Shown here one piece after another: positions 34,210 to 43,100 of a DNA stretch of 59,445 bases; position 1 is the stretch's first letter, and each line of letters opens with the position of its first letter. Made by a program: the position numbers and the translations under genes. Location: the NCBI GenBank assembly GCA_027486935.1, contig JAIXOF010000227.1, forward strand, positions 1 through 59,445. The letters are read 5' to 3'. The stretch is from Cyanobium sp. C1_MAG_00004 (GTDB lineage Bacteria; Cyanobacteriota; Cyanobacteriia; PCC-6307; Cyanobiaceae). The notes under the pieces are model-generated. The model made no database searches, was not told the DNA's origin, and worked only from the letters and a program-made list of their open reading frames with translations.

Positions 34210-35385
34210 ATGGCCCAACCGTCCAAGGCCACAGCTGATCTCTGGATCGCCAACACGGTCAGCGACCTGGTTCAGGGTGATGTGCGCGAACACCTGCCGC
34301 TCGAGCGCATCCCCCTGCAGGGGGACGTGCTCGGCCTGGGCACCACCACCAGCCTGGACAACGGCGAACTGAGCTTTCTGCTCAAGGGTGATGGCAACAC
34401 CGCCATCTGGAAATGTCAGGCCAGTGATGGCTCCATCCGTGAACTGCAGCCGGGCGATGGCAGCGGGCATTTCCCCTATGTCTGCTTCAGCGGTGACGCC
34501 ACAAACCTGCGCAGGCCCGTCGATCTGACCCTGCTGGGACCCAGCCGCGGCCGGCCCCTGCAGGAGCTGGTGGGCGAGGCCATCGCGCTGCTGCGCAGCA
34601 GCGGTGAACTAGCCGAAGCACCGATCTACGGCCTGCGGTTGGTGGCCCGCTGGCAGTCCCTGATCATCACCGTGGCCTCCAAGCTCTGCATGGGGCAGCA
34701 GCGGCGCAACAGCAGCCTTGTCAGCAACAGCCTTGTCAGCAGCAGCCCTGCCAGCAGCGCAGGCGCAGCCAGGGCGGCCGAGCGCTCGATCTATGACCAT
34801 CTGCAGCACTATCGTCTGGCCGAAACGGACAACGGCAACAGCACCGATCCGATCCGCTTTCTGGGACGCTCATTGCAGTGGGACTGCTGTGGCTTCTGGG
34901 ACACCGATCCCTGCCAGGGACGGGTCACGGTGCCGGGCGCCGCTAACCATCTGCACCTGCACGGCTGCAGCACCGACCTGCTCCATGGCGGCCACCTGCA
35001 TCACGAGCATCCCGGGACGGCATTGCTCGAGCTCGAGCGGTTGACCCTGTATCCGCTGCAACGATTGCATCAACTGGGCAGTGATCTGACCATCGAACAG
35101 CTCCGCTATGACGACGGAGAGGTCCGGTTCGTCGTCGTCAACCGCGGCAGCCTCGATGTGAGCGATGTCGGCGTGGCCGTCGTGATCGACGATTGCTACA
35201 GCAGCCATCGCTACCTGCGGCTGCCATGGATGGAAGCTGGCGCCACCGAAGATTTTGCGCTTCCCCTGAATCTCACGGCCGGCAACAGGTGCATCGCGGT
35301 GATCGCCGACCCCGAGCACGACATCCTTGAGCAAGACAACGGCCGCCGCAACAACCAAGCCGTTCTGAACCTGACAGTGGCATGA
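34210..35385 (+). CDS. Acetolactate decarboxylase-like domain fused to a CARDB-like domain
   Basis: A 391-residue protein without a signal peptide. Residues about 8-250 follow the alpha-acetolactate decarboxylase plan: a short helix, LGLGTTTSLDNGELSFLLKGD with the conserved L-D-x-G-E-L, then FPYVCFSG. Near residues 235-265, VPGAANHLHLHGCSTDLLHGGH matches the family zinc motif H-x-H...GGH (core HLHLHGCSTDLLHGGH). Residues about 290-390 (FVVVNRGSLDVSDVGVAVVI and HDILEQDNGRRNNQAV) look like a CARDB cell-adhesion-type beta domain. A low-complexity Ser/Asn/Leu linker encoded by a 15-base tandem repeat sits in the first domain. It sits 24 bases after gyrA and overlaps crtL by four bases. Activity is uncertain. 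Confidence 0.62.
   Translation: MAQPSKATADLWIANTVSDLVQGDVREHLPLERIPLQGDVLGLGTTTSLDNGELSFLLKGDGNTAIWKCQASDGSIRELQPGDGSGHFPYVCFSGDATNLRRPVDLTLLGPSRGRPLQELVGEAIALLRSSGELAEAPIYGLRLVARWQSLIITVASKLCMGQQRRNSSLVSNSLVSSSPASSAGAARAAERSIYDHLQHYRLAETDNGNSTDPIRFLGRSLQWDCCGFWDTDPCQGRVTVPGAANHLHLHGCSTDLLHGGHLHHEHPGTALLELERLTLYPLQRLHQLGSDLTIEQLRYDDGEVRFVVVNRGSLDVSDVGVAVVIDDCYSSHRYLRLPWMEAGATEDFALPLNLTAGNRCIAVIADPEHDILEQDNGRRNNQAVLNLTVA
34711..34755 (+). repeat. Three 15-base in-frame tandem repeats
   Basis: Units 34711-34725, 34726-34740 and 34741-34755 differ at one to three positions (consensus agcagccttgtcagc). They encode a Ser/Leu/Asn-rich loop inside the decarboxylase-like domain. Being a multiple of three, copy changes keep the frame. 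Confidence 0.8.
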
Positions 35386-36713
35386 CGGGGAACACCAGCA
35401 GCGCCTTCCACAGCGCCATTCACAGCGACGTCCTGGTGATCGGCGGCGGACCGGCCGCGTTGAGCATTGCCGCTGCCCTGGCAGCAGAGGATCTGCAGGT
35501 GACCCTGCTCTGTCCCCAGGGGATGCCCACCACCTGGGCCAACACCTATGGCATCTGGGCAGAGGAAGTGGACAGCCTGGGACTGGGTCATCTGCTCGGC
35601 CATCGCTGGCAAAACACCATCAGTCGCTTTGGACCGGGAGACGACGATCCAACGGCAGACGCCAACCGCGTGGTTGTTCACAGGCGCGACTACGGGTTGT
35701 TTGATCGACAACTGCTCCAGCAGCACTGGCTCGAGATCTGCCATCGCCACCGCGTGTCCATCCGCACCGATGGGGCCGTAACGATCAGCCATGACCCCTT
35801 CAGCTCGACCGTGACCACCGCCAAGGGCGAGACGGTTCAGGCCCGGCTGGTGATCGATGCCACGGGCCACAAACCGTTGTTCGTGACCCAACTCAGCAGC
35901 GGGCTCGTGGCAGCTCAGGCGGCCTATGGCGTGGTGGCGCGCTTTGAACGGCCACCGATCGACAGCGAGCAGTTCGTGTTCATGGACTACCGGTGCCATC
36001 ACCTGTCAGCGGAACAGAGGCGCGAACCGCCCACCTTCCTCTATGCCATGCATCTGGGTGAAGACCGGTACTTCGTCGAGGAAACCTCCCTCGCCTTGGC
36101 ACCGGCGGTGCCGTTCGCCGTGCTGCAGCAGCGTCTGGCCCAGCGGCTCGAGCGGCAGGGGGCTGCCATCACTGCGATCGAGCACGAAGAGTTCTGCCTG
36201 TTTCCGATGAACCCGCCCCTGCCAGCGCTCAACCAACGGGTGGTGGGCTTTGGCGGGTCGGCAGGCATGGTGCACCCGGCTTCAGGCTTCATGGTCGGAA
36301 GCCTGCTGCGCCGCGGGCCCCAGCTGGCACAAACGATCGCCAAAGCTCTGGCTGAAAGCCAGAACGGCCCTGGAGGGATCAGCGGCTCTGAGCTGGCCCA
36401 GCGGGCCTGGACTGCACTCTGGCCCGCCGAAGAACAGGCCAGACGGGCGTTTTACCGTTTTGGTCTGCAAAAGCTGATGGGCTTTGATCAAGCCCGGCTA
36501 CGCCATCACTTCGAAGCTTTTTTTCAATTGCCCGACCACGATTGGTATGGCTTTCTGACCAACACCCTTAACCTGGCCGAGCTCGGTGCCGCCATGGCCA
36601 AGCTGTTCGCTCTTGCGCCCTGGGATGTGCGCGCAGGGTTGCTGCTGCCCGCCCGGTCAGCACCGACCTGGTCCATGGCGTCCAACACTGATGCAGTCCC
36701 AATTGATCACTAA
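35382..36713 (+). CDS. crtL: Lycopene cyclase (CrtL type)
   Basis: A 443-residue FAD/NAD(P)H-dependent cyclase. The N-terminal dinucleotide motif is LVIGGGPAALSIAAAL. It is followed by the CrtL stretch TTWANTYGIWAEEVDSLGLG, the Asp/Arg segment VVVHRRDYGLFDRQLL and the C-terminal cyclase motif FGGSAGMVHPASGFMVG. It cyclises the ends of lycopene toward beta-carotene in the membrane. Picocyanobacteria carry beta- and epsilon-type paralogues; the gyrA-side position favours the beta type (crtL-b) but the residues deciding this cannot be read with certainty. It overlaps the upstream gene by four bases. Confidence 0.93.
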   Translation: MTGNTSSAFHSAIHSDVLVIGGGPAALSIAAALAAEDLQVTLLCPQGMPTTWANTYGIWAEEVDSLGLGHLLGHRWQNTISRFGPGDDDPTADANRVVVHRRDYGLFDRQLLQQHWLEICHRHRVSIRTDGAVTISHDPFSSTVTTAKGETVQARLVIDATGHKPLFVTQLSSGLVAAQAAYGVVARFERPPIDSEQFVFMDYRCHHLSAEQRREPPTFLYAMHLGEDRYFVEETSLALAPAVPFAVLQQRLAQRLERQGAAITAIEHEEFCLFPMNPPLPALNQRVVGFGGSAGMVHPASGFMVGSLLRRGPQLAQTIAKALAESQNGPGGISGSELAQRAWTALWPAEEQARRAFYRFGLQKLMGFDQARLRHHFEAFFQLPDHDWYGFLTNTLNLAELGAAMAKLFALAPWDVRAGLLLPARSAPTWSMASNTDAVPIDH

Positions 36714-36725
36714 TTGGACGCCAGC

Positions 36726-38900
36726 ATGAAACGGCTGCTTCAACTCTGGCCAAGCCAGATCGGCAACCAGTGCCTGGTGATGCTGGCGGCCGGCACGCTG
36801 TTCGGTTGGCTCGCCCCGGGACAGACCCCCTGGTTGAAGCCCCTGGCGACCGTGTTTCTGCAGGCCTCCCAGATCGTGGTGATGCCCTTCTTGATCTGCG
36901 AACTGATTGTGAGCTTCGGCCGCCTCAGGCCTGGGGCACTGGAGGTCCTGGCCCGCCGCGGCGGCCTGGTGCTCCTGGGACTGTGGCTGGCCGGCTCGCT
37001 GGTGGTGGTCGGCCTGCCCCAGTTCCTGCCGCCACTGGTCACGTCAGAGTTCTTTAATGCGGGGATCTTTGAGCGCACCGAGCCGGCAAATCTGCTCACC
37101 ACTTACCTGCCCGACAACATCTTTGGCGCCATGGCTGCCGACAACTTTCCGGCCGTGGTGCTGTTCAGCTGCCTGCTGGGCATCCTGCTGCAAACCATCG
37201 ACGAACGGGATCACCTGCTGGCTCCGCTGGAGGTGATCCGCCAGCTGTTCGGCCGCCTGAACAAACTGGTGGTGAAGCTGATTCCCTACGGAATCTTTGC
37301 CTTGATCGCCATCAATGTGGCGAGTCTCAACGGCGATCAGTTCATTCGCATGCAGGGATTCATCGCCCTGTGCGCCATTGCCTTTGTGCTGCTCAGCATC
37401 GCCGCCGCGCTCTGCCTGCTGACCCTGACACCCCTGAGCCTGGCAGCGATCTGGCGGCTGATCAAAGGGCCCCTGGCCCTAACTGCCAGCAGCGCCAACC
37501 TGCTGATCGCCCTGCCGATGTTGGTCAGCAATTTGCAGGAGCAGCTCCCCAAGGAACTGGCGCTGGATTCCGGTCGCACAGTGTCCGGCCGCAGCCCCGA
37601 TCCAGGCACCGTTGACGAAGTCGGCGACGAGCTGGCGCCCCTGGTGTCACTGGGGTATGCGCTGCCCACGCTGGGCCAGGTCGCCTCCCTGCTGTTCATT
37701 CCGTTTGCGGGCTGGTACGTGGACCGCAGCCTCGAACCGGGGGCCACCGCCCGCATGCTGCTGAGCGGGATTCCCGCCTCGGTGTCGGGGATCAGGGCGG
37801 TGATGCGGCAGGAGCTGCTGCAGCTCGGGCTGCCGATCGATCTGCTGCAGCTGGTGTACATCAACAGCCAATGGTTGTACCGCTTCGAAAAGGTGCTCTC
37901 GCTCGAGGGCCTGGTGGTGCTGGCGGTCCTGGTCTATGCCCGCGCGGTCGGGGCGTGGCGCTATAGGCCCGGCCGGGCACTGGCGGGGGTGGCCCTGCTG
38001 CTGGGGCTGACCTCGTTGCTGGGGGGAGCCACCCGGTCAGCACTGGCCAACGCCCTGCAGGGCAGCTACCGCAATGACGAACGGCTGCTGAGCCTGACCT
38101 CGACCGATACCGGACCAGCACCTCGGGACGTGCAGGGCCCCCAACCGCCCCAGCCGGTCAATCTCAAGGCGATCAAGGCCCGCGGCGTGCTGCGGGCCGG
38201 GCTGCGCAGCGACGGTCTGCCCTGGGCTTATCGCAACAACAAAGGTCAGCTGGTGGGGTTTGACATCGATCTGTTGCGCAAACTGGCCGCTGACCTCGAG
38301 GTCGGGCTGCAGATCCAGGAAGCTCCGATGCCCCAGCTGGAGCGCTGGCTGGCCCAGGGCCGGGTGGACCTGGTGGCTGGTGGCATCCAGGGCAGCCCCA
38401 GCCGGGCCATCCAGAACGAACTGAGCCGCAGCTACCTGCAGGTGCACCTGGCCCTGGTGGTTCCCGATGACAAGCTCAGGACGCTGCAGCCGGGCAGCGG
38501 TGTGCGCCGTACATCACCGATCGTGCTGGCGGTGCGCGACGAAGAGCTGATCAGCCCCGACATTGAGCGACGGATCAGCCGCTACCTCAGCCAAGGCGGT
38601 CCACCCGTGCGGGTTGTGATCGAGACCATCCCCAACAAGGCAGCCTTCTTTTCAAGTGCTGGGCAACAACGGTTTGACGGCCTGCTGACCTCGGCCGAGT
38701 CCGGAGCGTCCTGGGCCGTGGTCTATCCGCGCACCTCGCTGATCACACCGTTCAGCAACAACCTCAACAGTGACTTGGTGCTGTTGATCGCCGGTCAGGA
38801 TGCCAGTCTGCGGCGCTACGTCAACGGCTTCCTGAGCCGCGAGCAGGCCCAGGGCGGCATCGAGACCCTTTACAACCACTGGATCCTGCTCAAGGACTAG
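36726..38900 (+). CDS. Dicarboxylate/cation symporter fused to a periplasmic solute-binding domain
   Basis: A 724-residue fusion. The open frame begins with TTG at 36714, but ATG at 36726 is the likely start. Residues 1-430 form a DAACS-type symporter (GltP/DctA family) with GTLFGWLAPGQTP and multiple helices. A hairpin-like NLLIALPMLVSNLQEQL and a substrate-site segment AGWYVDRSL fit the family loosely. After a last helix (about residue 435) comes a solute-binding protein family 3 domain: VLRAGLRSDGLPWAYRNNKG, VGFDIDLLRKLAADLEVGLQ and VDLVAGGIQGSPSR. Fusing a binding domain to a secondary carrier mimics TRAP or ABC capture of amino acids or dicarboxylates. The substrate is unknown. Confidence 0.85.
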   Translation: MKRLLQLWPSQIGNQCLVMLAAGTLFGWLAPGQTPWLKPLATVFLQASQIVVMPFLICELIVSFGRLRPGALEVLARRGGLVLLGLWLAGSLVVVGLPQFLPPLVTSEFFNAGIFERTEPANLLTTYLPDNIFGAMAADNFPAVVLFSCLLGILLQTIDERDHLLAPLEVIRQLFGRLNKLVVKLIPYGIFALIAINVASLNGDQFIRMQGFIALCAIAFVLLSIAAALCLLTLTPLSLAAIWRLIKGPLALTASSANLLIALPMLVSNLQEQLPKELALDSGRTVSGRSPDPGTVDEVGDELAPLVSLGYALPTLGQVASLLFIPFAGWYVDRSLEPGATARMLLSGIPASVSGIRAVMRQELLQLGLPIDLLQLVYINSQWLYRFEKVLSLEGLVVLAVLVYARAVGAWRYRPGRALAGVALLLGLTSLLGGATRSALANALQGSYRNDERLLSLTSTDTGPAPRDVQGPQPPQPVNLKAIKARGVLRAGLRSDGLPWAYRNNKGQLVGFDIDLLRKLAADLEVGLQIQEAPMPQLERWLAQGRVDLVAGGIQGSPSRAIQNELSRSYLQVHLALVVPDDKLRTLQPGSGVRRTSPIVLAVRDEELISPDIERRISRYLSQGGPPVRVVIETIPNKAAFFSSAGQQRFDGLLTSAESGASWAVVYPRTSLITPFSNNLNSDLVLLIAGQDASLRRYVNGFLSREQAQGGIETLYNHWILLKD

Positions 38901-38935
38901 GACAGAGTGGCATTGCAGGACGACGGGTCGCTCGA

Positions 38936-40501
38936 TCAGGGGCGCGTGACCCAGTCGGCGGCATTGAGGAGGGGGAACAGGCCGTCATCGCGTTGCATCG
39001 CCTGCAGCCATCCGTCGGGCAAGGGTGTGCCGTTGTTGATCGCATCCATCAGACGCCAGAAGCGATCGAGATGGCGCTCGATCCGCTCCTTGGCCAGATC
39101 GGTGGTCGTGCCTGCCCGAAGAATGAAGCTCCAGTCAGAGCTCTGGGCCAGCAGCAGTTCACGCCCTGCCTGCGTGAGCAGCTCCCGTTGGGCAGCGCTG
39201 CCAACGCCGCGGTTGACCCGGCGCACCATGGCGGCCGAAGCCCGCTGCCACTCGATCACCACCCAGGCATTGGTGTCGTTGAGCCAATAATCGTGATAGC
39301 CCCCCTGGCCCCAGCTGCTGGGTGAGGGGCGGCAGACCTGTAGGGGCTGGTCATCGGCCAGCACGGCCCGCAGGTGGGTGAAACGCACCCCCTGGGCGGG
39401 GCCCTGTCGAAACAGCTCGGCCAGGAACGACGGTCCCTCGTACCACCAGTGACCGAACAGTTCGGCATCGAACGGCGCCACCAGCAGGGGCGGTCGCTCC
39501 ATCACCGCGCTCAGGTTCTGCAGCTCGGCCGAGCGCCCCTGCAGATAGTGCTGGGCATCGGCAACCACGCTCGCCAGGGCCATGGCCGGTTCGTAGGGCT
39601 GCTTCTGATCGAGCGAGGCAGCCTGACTGGTGACCCGGTGCAGCTTGAGCCCCAGCGGCCGGCGGCTGCTGATCCCGGCCTCGTCGAGCAGCTCCTGGGG
39701 CAGGTCCCAGCCCAGATCGCGGTGAAACTCCCGATAGGAGCCATGGCCTGGGTAGCCATCACGGGCACTCCAGACCGGCAGGGTCGAGGTGCTGTCCCGG
39801 CCAAAGAAGGCCACACCCCCCGACGAGCAGATCGGTGCATAGACCCCATACCGGGGGCGCGGCAGGGCATGCAACAGGCCATGGCCATCAAGAATCGAGT
39901 AGCGCAGCCCAGAAGCCAACAGCTGCTGATCGAGACCCTCGTAATAGGCGCATTCAGGCAACCAGATCCCCAGGGGGCGCTCACCCAGCAAGCGTTCGTG
40001 CTCGCGCACCGCCGTCAGCAGCTGGGCCCTCACCGCTTCGGGGGTGTGGCGCAGCAGCGGCAGGTAACCGTGGGTGGCACAACAGGTGATCAGGTCGAGA
40101 ACCCCCTGTTGCTGCAGCCGTCTGAAGCGCCCGATCAGGTTGCCGTCCAGCTGACGCCACTGGGCCAGGGTCCCGTGCAGCTGGGCAGCCTGAGCTGCTG
40201 CAGCCTGGTGCTGCTCGGCCGGCGCGTGGACCAGCAGGGCCAGGCGAACCTCAAGCCAGGGAACGAAACGTTGGTTTAGGGCCTGGTCGCTGAGCAGGGA
40301 CAACAGCGTCGGCGACAGGCCCAGGGTCAGCCGTGGGGACTGGGCAGGGTCGGCAGCTGCCGCTTCGAGCACCGCCAGCAGCGGTAGGTAGCACTCCTGC
40401 AGGGCCTGGAAATACCAGTCCTCTTCGAGGGTTCCCGGCTCGCTCGAGCGCACGTAGGGAAGGTGCGCATGCAAGACCAGGGCCAGCTCGCCAGGGGGCA
40501 T
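38936..40501 (-). CDS. Glycoside hydrolase family 57 glucan-branching-type enzyme
   Basis: A 521-residue GH57 protein. It starts ALVLHAHLPYVRSSEPG with the H-x-H motif. The family nucleophile region is LGIWLPECAYYEGLD with Glu, and the acid/base Asp sits in VAPFDAELFGHWWYEG. A C-terminal helical domain with LTQAGRELLLAQSSDWSF and a DUF1957-like part matches 1,4-alpha-glucan branching enzymes of about 520-560 residues. It would act on cytoplasmic glycogen. Its ATG at 40501 is preceded by about 490 non-coding bases. The exact reaction (branching or amylase) is not proven by the sequence. Confidence 0.9.
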   Translation of the reverse strand: MPPGELALVLHAHLPYVRSSEPGTLEEDWYFQALQECYLPLLAVLEAAAADPAQSPRLTLGLSPTLLSLLSDQALNQRFVPWLEVRLALLVHAPAEQHQAAAAQAAQLHGTLAQWRQLDGNLIGRFRRLQQQGVLDLITCCATHGYLPLLRHTPEAVRAQLLTAVREHERLLGERPLGIWLPECAYYEGLDQQLLASGLRYSILDGHGLLHALPRPRYGVYAPICSSGGVAFFGRDSTSTLPVWSARDGYPGHGSYREFHRDLGWDLPQELLDEAGISSRRPLGLKLHRVTSQAASLDQKQPYEPAMALASVVADAQHYLQGRSAELQNLSAVMERPPLLVAPFDAELFGHWWYEGPSFLAELFRQGPAQGVRFTHLRAVLADDQPLQVCRPSPSSWGQGGYHDYWLNDTNAWVVIEWQRASAAMVRRVNRGVGSAAQRELLTQAGRELLLAQSSDWSFILRAGTTTDLAKERIERHLDRFWRLMDAINNGTPLPDGWLQAMQRDDGLFPLLNAADWVTRP

Positions 40502-40993
40502 GGGCCTACTACAGACATATCACTCTACGCCAAATCACGAATCAAAGCCGAAATGGAAGCCTATACGCCACAACCACGGCAGGACAAATAGCGATAGGCG
40601 CATCAATCACCACACAGCAAAGCAAGCCGTCCATGTCGACAAAAAGCGCTTTCAAGCCACCCAGAACAGAAAACAATAAACACCCTCAAGCAGCCAGCAA
40701 CACAATTACCCACACGAGGTGATTAGCCGAACGACAAGCAGGCCTGCTGTTCGACACACTGAGCAACACAACAAAGGACGACTTGGCCATACCATAACCC
40801 CTCGTTTGACAGTCACAGCATCACGCGAGCAGCTTCAGGCACCAGGCGAATTAAAGAAGCAATTTTCGGCCACACGCATTCACACACGCTTGCCTGAAAA
40901 CAAAGCAGAAAAGTTATTTGTCCTCATGATGCTGGGCGATGTTCGCGCAATCAAGGCCGTCTCCATCGCAGACAAGCGACAGCGACGGACCAC
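40502..40993. other. Non-coding region upstream of the GH57 gene
   Basis: About 490 bases, AT-richer than neighbours, between the stop of the broken deaminase gene and the start of the GH57 gene, both on the minus strand. Plus-strand frames here resemble no known protein. I see no tRNA, strong hairpin or transposase remnant. It presumably holds the GH57 promoter. Confidence 0.4.
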
Positions 40994-42595
40994 TCAGGGT
41001 TGACGCCACTGGGGCAGGGCTTCAAACGCGGCGAACTCTGCCTCCAGTCGCCATTGCGCCTGAGCTCGATCGCTAGCCGCAAGAAAGGCGGCACAACCGC
41101 GCGATGGGCTCCGGGCCCCCAGTCGATCGCTGGCACAGCTTGAAGCCATCCGCTTGAAGGCATTGCCCTGCCACAGGCTCGGCCCGGCCAGAAAGCTGTA
41201 TTCCAGGCTGTTGCGGGCGAGGTGTTTCAGATCCGCATACCGCAGTCGGTAGCGCTGCAAAGCCAACTGGTATTCGTGAGTGAGATCAATGCGCGATACC
41301 CCTTCGTCATCGCTGGCCAGAGTGACCGGCACCCCATGGCTGCGATAAAGGCTGAATGGATGGGCCGAGCCCCGCACATTCAAGATCGTCTCATTGCTGG
41401 TGAGGCAGATCTCCACCAGGGTTCGGCGTTGCCGCATCGTTTGCAACAGGCCGAGTGCATCGTCTTCGTAGGCGATCGCCACTCCATGGCCGATGCGTTC
41501 TGCCCCGGCGACCTCGACCGCCTGGCGGATGTGGGACCTCAGGCGCTCCGGTGGGACCAGGCCCAGGGCCAACTCCCCGGCGTGCAACGACACCTTGACG
41601 CGGGGATAGAGCGGCCGCAGGAACTTGATCATCGCCATGTGCAGTCCATAGTCCCGAAGCGCGACCGGGTCGTCCTCTGGTGCCACCAGGTTCACGCCCA
41701 CAACCCGTGGATCGGCAGTCGCGAGTTCAAAGGCATAGACCAGCTGGGCAAACACTTGAGCCGGCGCTTGGGTGCGGTTGGTTTGCTGTTGATAGCGAAT
41801 GATGACCTAGCAGGCAGGCTGGTTCGCGTTGCTGACGCAGCCCAGGATGAGAGCCTTCTGCGCTTCCATCTGGGTCAACGCGTGCGAGCCTTCACCGACC
41901 AGAGTTGCCAGACCATTGTTCAAGAGTTGACGGCGCATCTCGGCCAAATCGCCGTTCCACCGCAGGGCCAGGGCCATGGCTTTGACCGGGGCGCCCTGGC
42001 TGGTATGCAGCAATTCCAGGTAGGTGATCACCTGCGCTGCGGCACGGTTGGCCACATCAGCCAGCATGTCGCCCCCACGATTGGGAGCCGAAGCGAGCAG
42101 ATCGAAGCCGGCAAAGGCATCGAAGAACTGGTCATGACCAGGCCGGCCCGCGAAGGCCAAGTTGCGCAGCGACCAGCGATCGATCAAAGCCTGATAGACG
42201 CTCTTGTGCGCGCTCTGAAGGAGATCGGCGGCGGGAAAAGTTGTGCTTGTTTTGCCGCAATCCTTGGGTGCCACCACCTGCACCGTCTTGGCATCGACGC
42301 AGTAGCCATCGGCCATCGCCCAGTCCAGATAACGCTCGGCGTAGACCGCCCCGCTGAGATGGGTATGGATATCGCCGCCCTTTGGGAAGCGCTGTAGGAA
42401 CACCCGCAGCGCCGCGGGCTGGTCAAGGTGGCGGTCCAACCAAGCCGCTGCAGGCGGTTGATGGAGGTCGACGGAAGCAGTCTGCGGCCCGCCCGGATCA
42501 GCATGCCCTGGCACAGGCGCCAGAGTGGCGCCGAGCAAGATCGCAACACCAACCAGTCGCAGGCGCAGCGACGGATGAACAAAACGAGGTGTCAC
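40994..42595 (-). pseudogene. Exported adenosine deaminase-like gene interrupted by one in-frame TAG
   Basis: Two minus-strand segments lie in the same frame, separated only by TAG at 41807-41809. The first (GTG at 42595) has a signal peptide ending PVPGHA and the metal-binding HTHLSGA in GGDIHTHLSGAVYAERY. It stops after NANQPAC. The second resumes at once with VIIRYQQQTNRT, VVGVNLVAPEDDP, VSLHAGELALG, AERIGHGVAIAYEDD and VTLASDDEGVSR, the remaining zinc and catalytic motifs of the deaminase family. The full length of about 533 codons fits exported ADGF-like enzymes. Family members normally read through AC-x-V-x-IRY here, so a sense codon was replaced. The gene is a recent nonsense pseudogene, a suppressed gene or a sequencing error. 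The product would deaminate adenosine to inosine in the periplasm. Confidence 0.85.
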
Positions 42596-42634
42596 GGATG
42601 AAAGCCTGCTCTGCAGCGACGACCCAAACGTAGG

Positions 42635-42658
42635 AAGCCCTGCAACAACCCAGGGCTT
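42635..42658. terminator. Perfect 8-bp inverted repeat between two nucleoside genes
   Basis: AAGCCCTG (42635-42642) and CAGGGCTT (42651-42658) pair across eight bases, with TTTC following on the plus strand. It lies between divergent starts, so it may be an operator or a remnant terminator. Confidence 0.35.
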
Positions 42659-42670
42659 TCATCAACACTA

Positions 42671-42710
42671 AATACGACATCAAGTCCCGTTATACGACGT
42701 CAAGCCCCGT
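42671..42710. repeat. Imperfect 20-base direct repeat pair
   Basis: Two adjacent 20-base units (42671-42690 and 42691-42710, core tacgac-tcaag-cccgt) differ at three positions. They lie between the divergent nucleoside-metabolism remnants; a regulator site or a replication-slippage product would both fit. Confidence 0.6.
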
Positions 42711-42738
42711 TCCTGATCACGCGGCAATCCTGTTATCC

Positions 42739-43050
42739 ATGCGAAAACTTTAACAACGCTTTCAGCATTGGTGTCTCACTTTGGTGGCCGCAGTGACGGT
42801 TGTTCAAGGCCTTGGCCTGCGTGACGCCGTCGCAGCACCCTGGCTCATCGACACCGACATGGGCACCGATGACTGGATCGCCATTCTTGACAGCGCAGCC
42901 CAACTCAAAGGCGACCTCAAGGCCATCACGGTCGTTGGCAATGGACTGTCCCTGCAAAGGGCGCAGCCAACAGCCCCTATTGAACTGGCAGGGGAAGCCA
43001 AGCTGATCGAAGGGTTCCAGCCCCAGCCCCGGGGCGGGCAGGCACCGTAG
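42739..43050 (+). pseudogene. Truncated nucleoside hydrolase remnant
   Basis: ATG at 42739 reads M-R-K-L and then TAA (42751-42753). The same frame stays open from there to 43050. It continues through a signal-like LVAAVTVVQGLGLRDAVAA into PWLIDTDMGTDDWIAILDSA and AITVVGNGLS. DTDMGTDDW is the calcium-binding Asp cluster of inosine-uridine nucleoside hydrolases, and the VVGN turn fits as well. The rest of the roughly 300-residue enzyme is missing; the frame runs into unrelated Pro/Gly-rich sequence just before leuA. An early stop plus loss of the C-terminal two thirds make this a pseudogene. It neighbours the interrupted adenosine deaminase, pointing to a lost nucleoside-scavenging locus. Confidence 0.75.
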
Positions 43051-43100
43051 ACTGGAGCCAACTCATACTCGCTCCGCATAAGGAAGCAGGGAAGCCGACC

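Noticed and set aside
31504-34470. Open frame of 988 codons on the minus strand opposite gyrA
   Set aside because: It is an antisense shadow of a GC-rich, strongly biased gene. Its product is rich in His, Gln, Asp and Gly with no domain, whereas the plus strand encodes an unmistakable gyrase A.
40719-41003. 94-codon plus-strand frame upstream of the GH57 gene
   Set aside because: No homology features and no ribosome site; it overlaps the end of the deaminase pseudogene.
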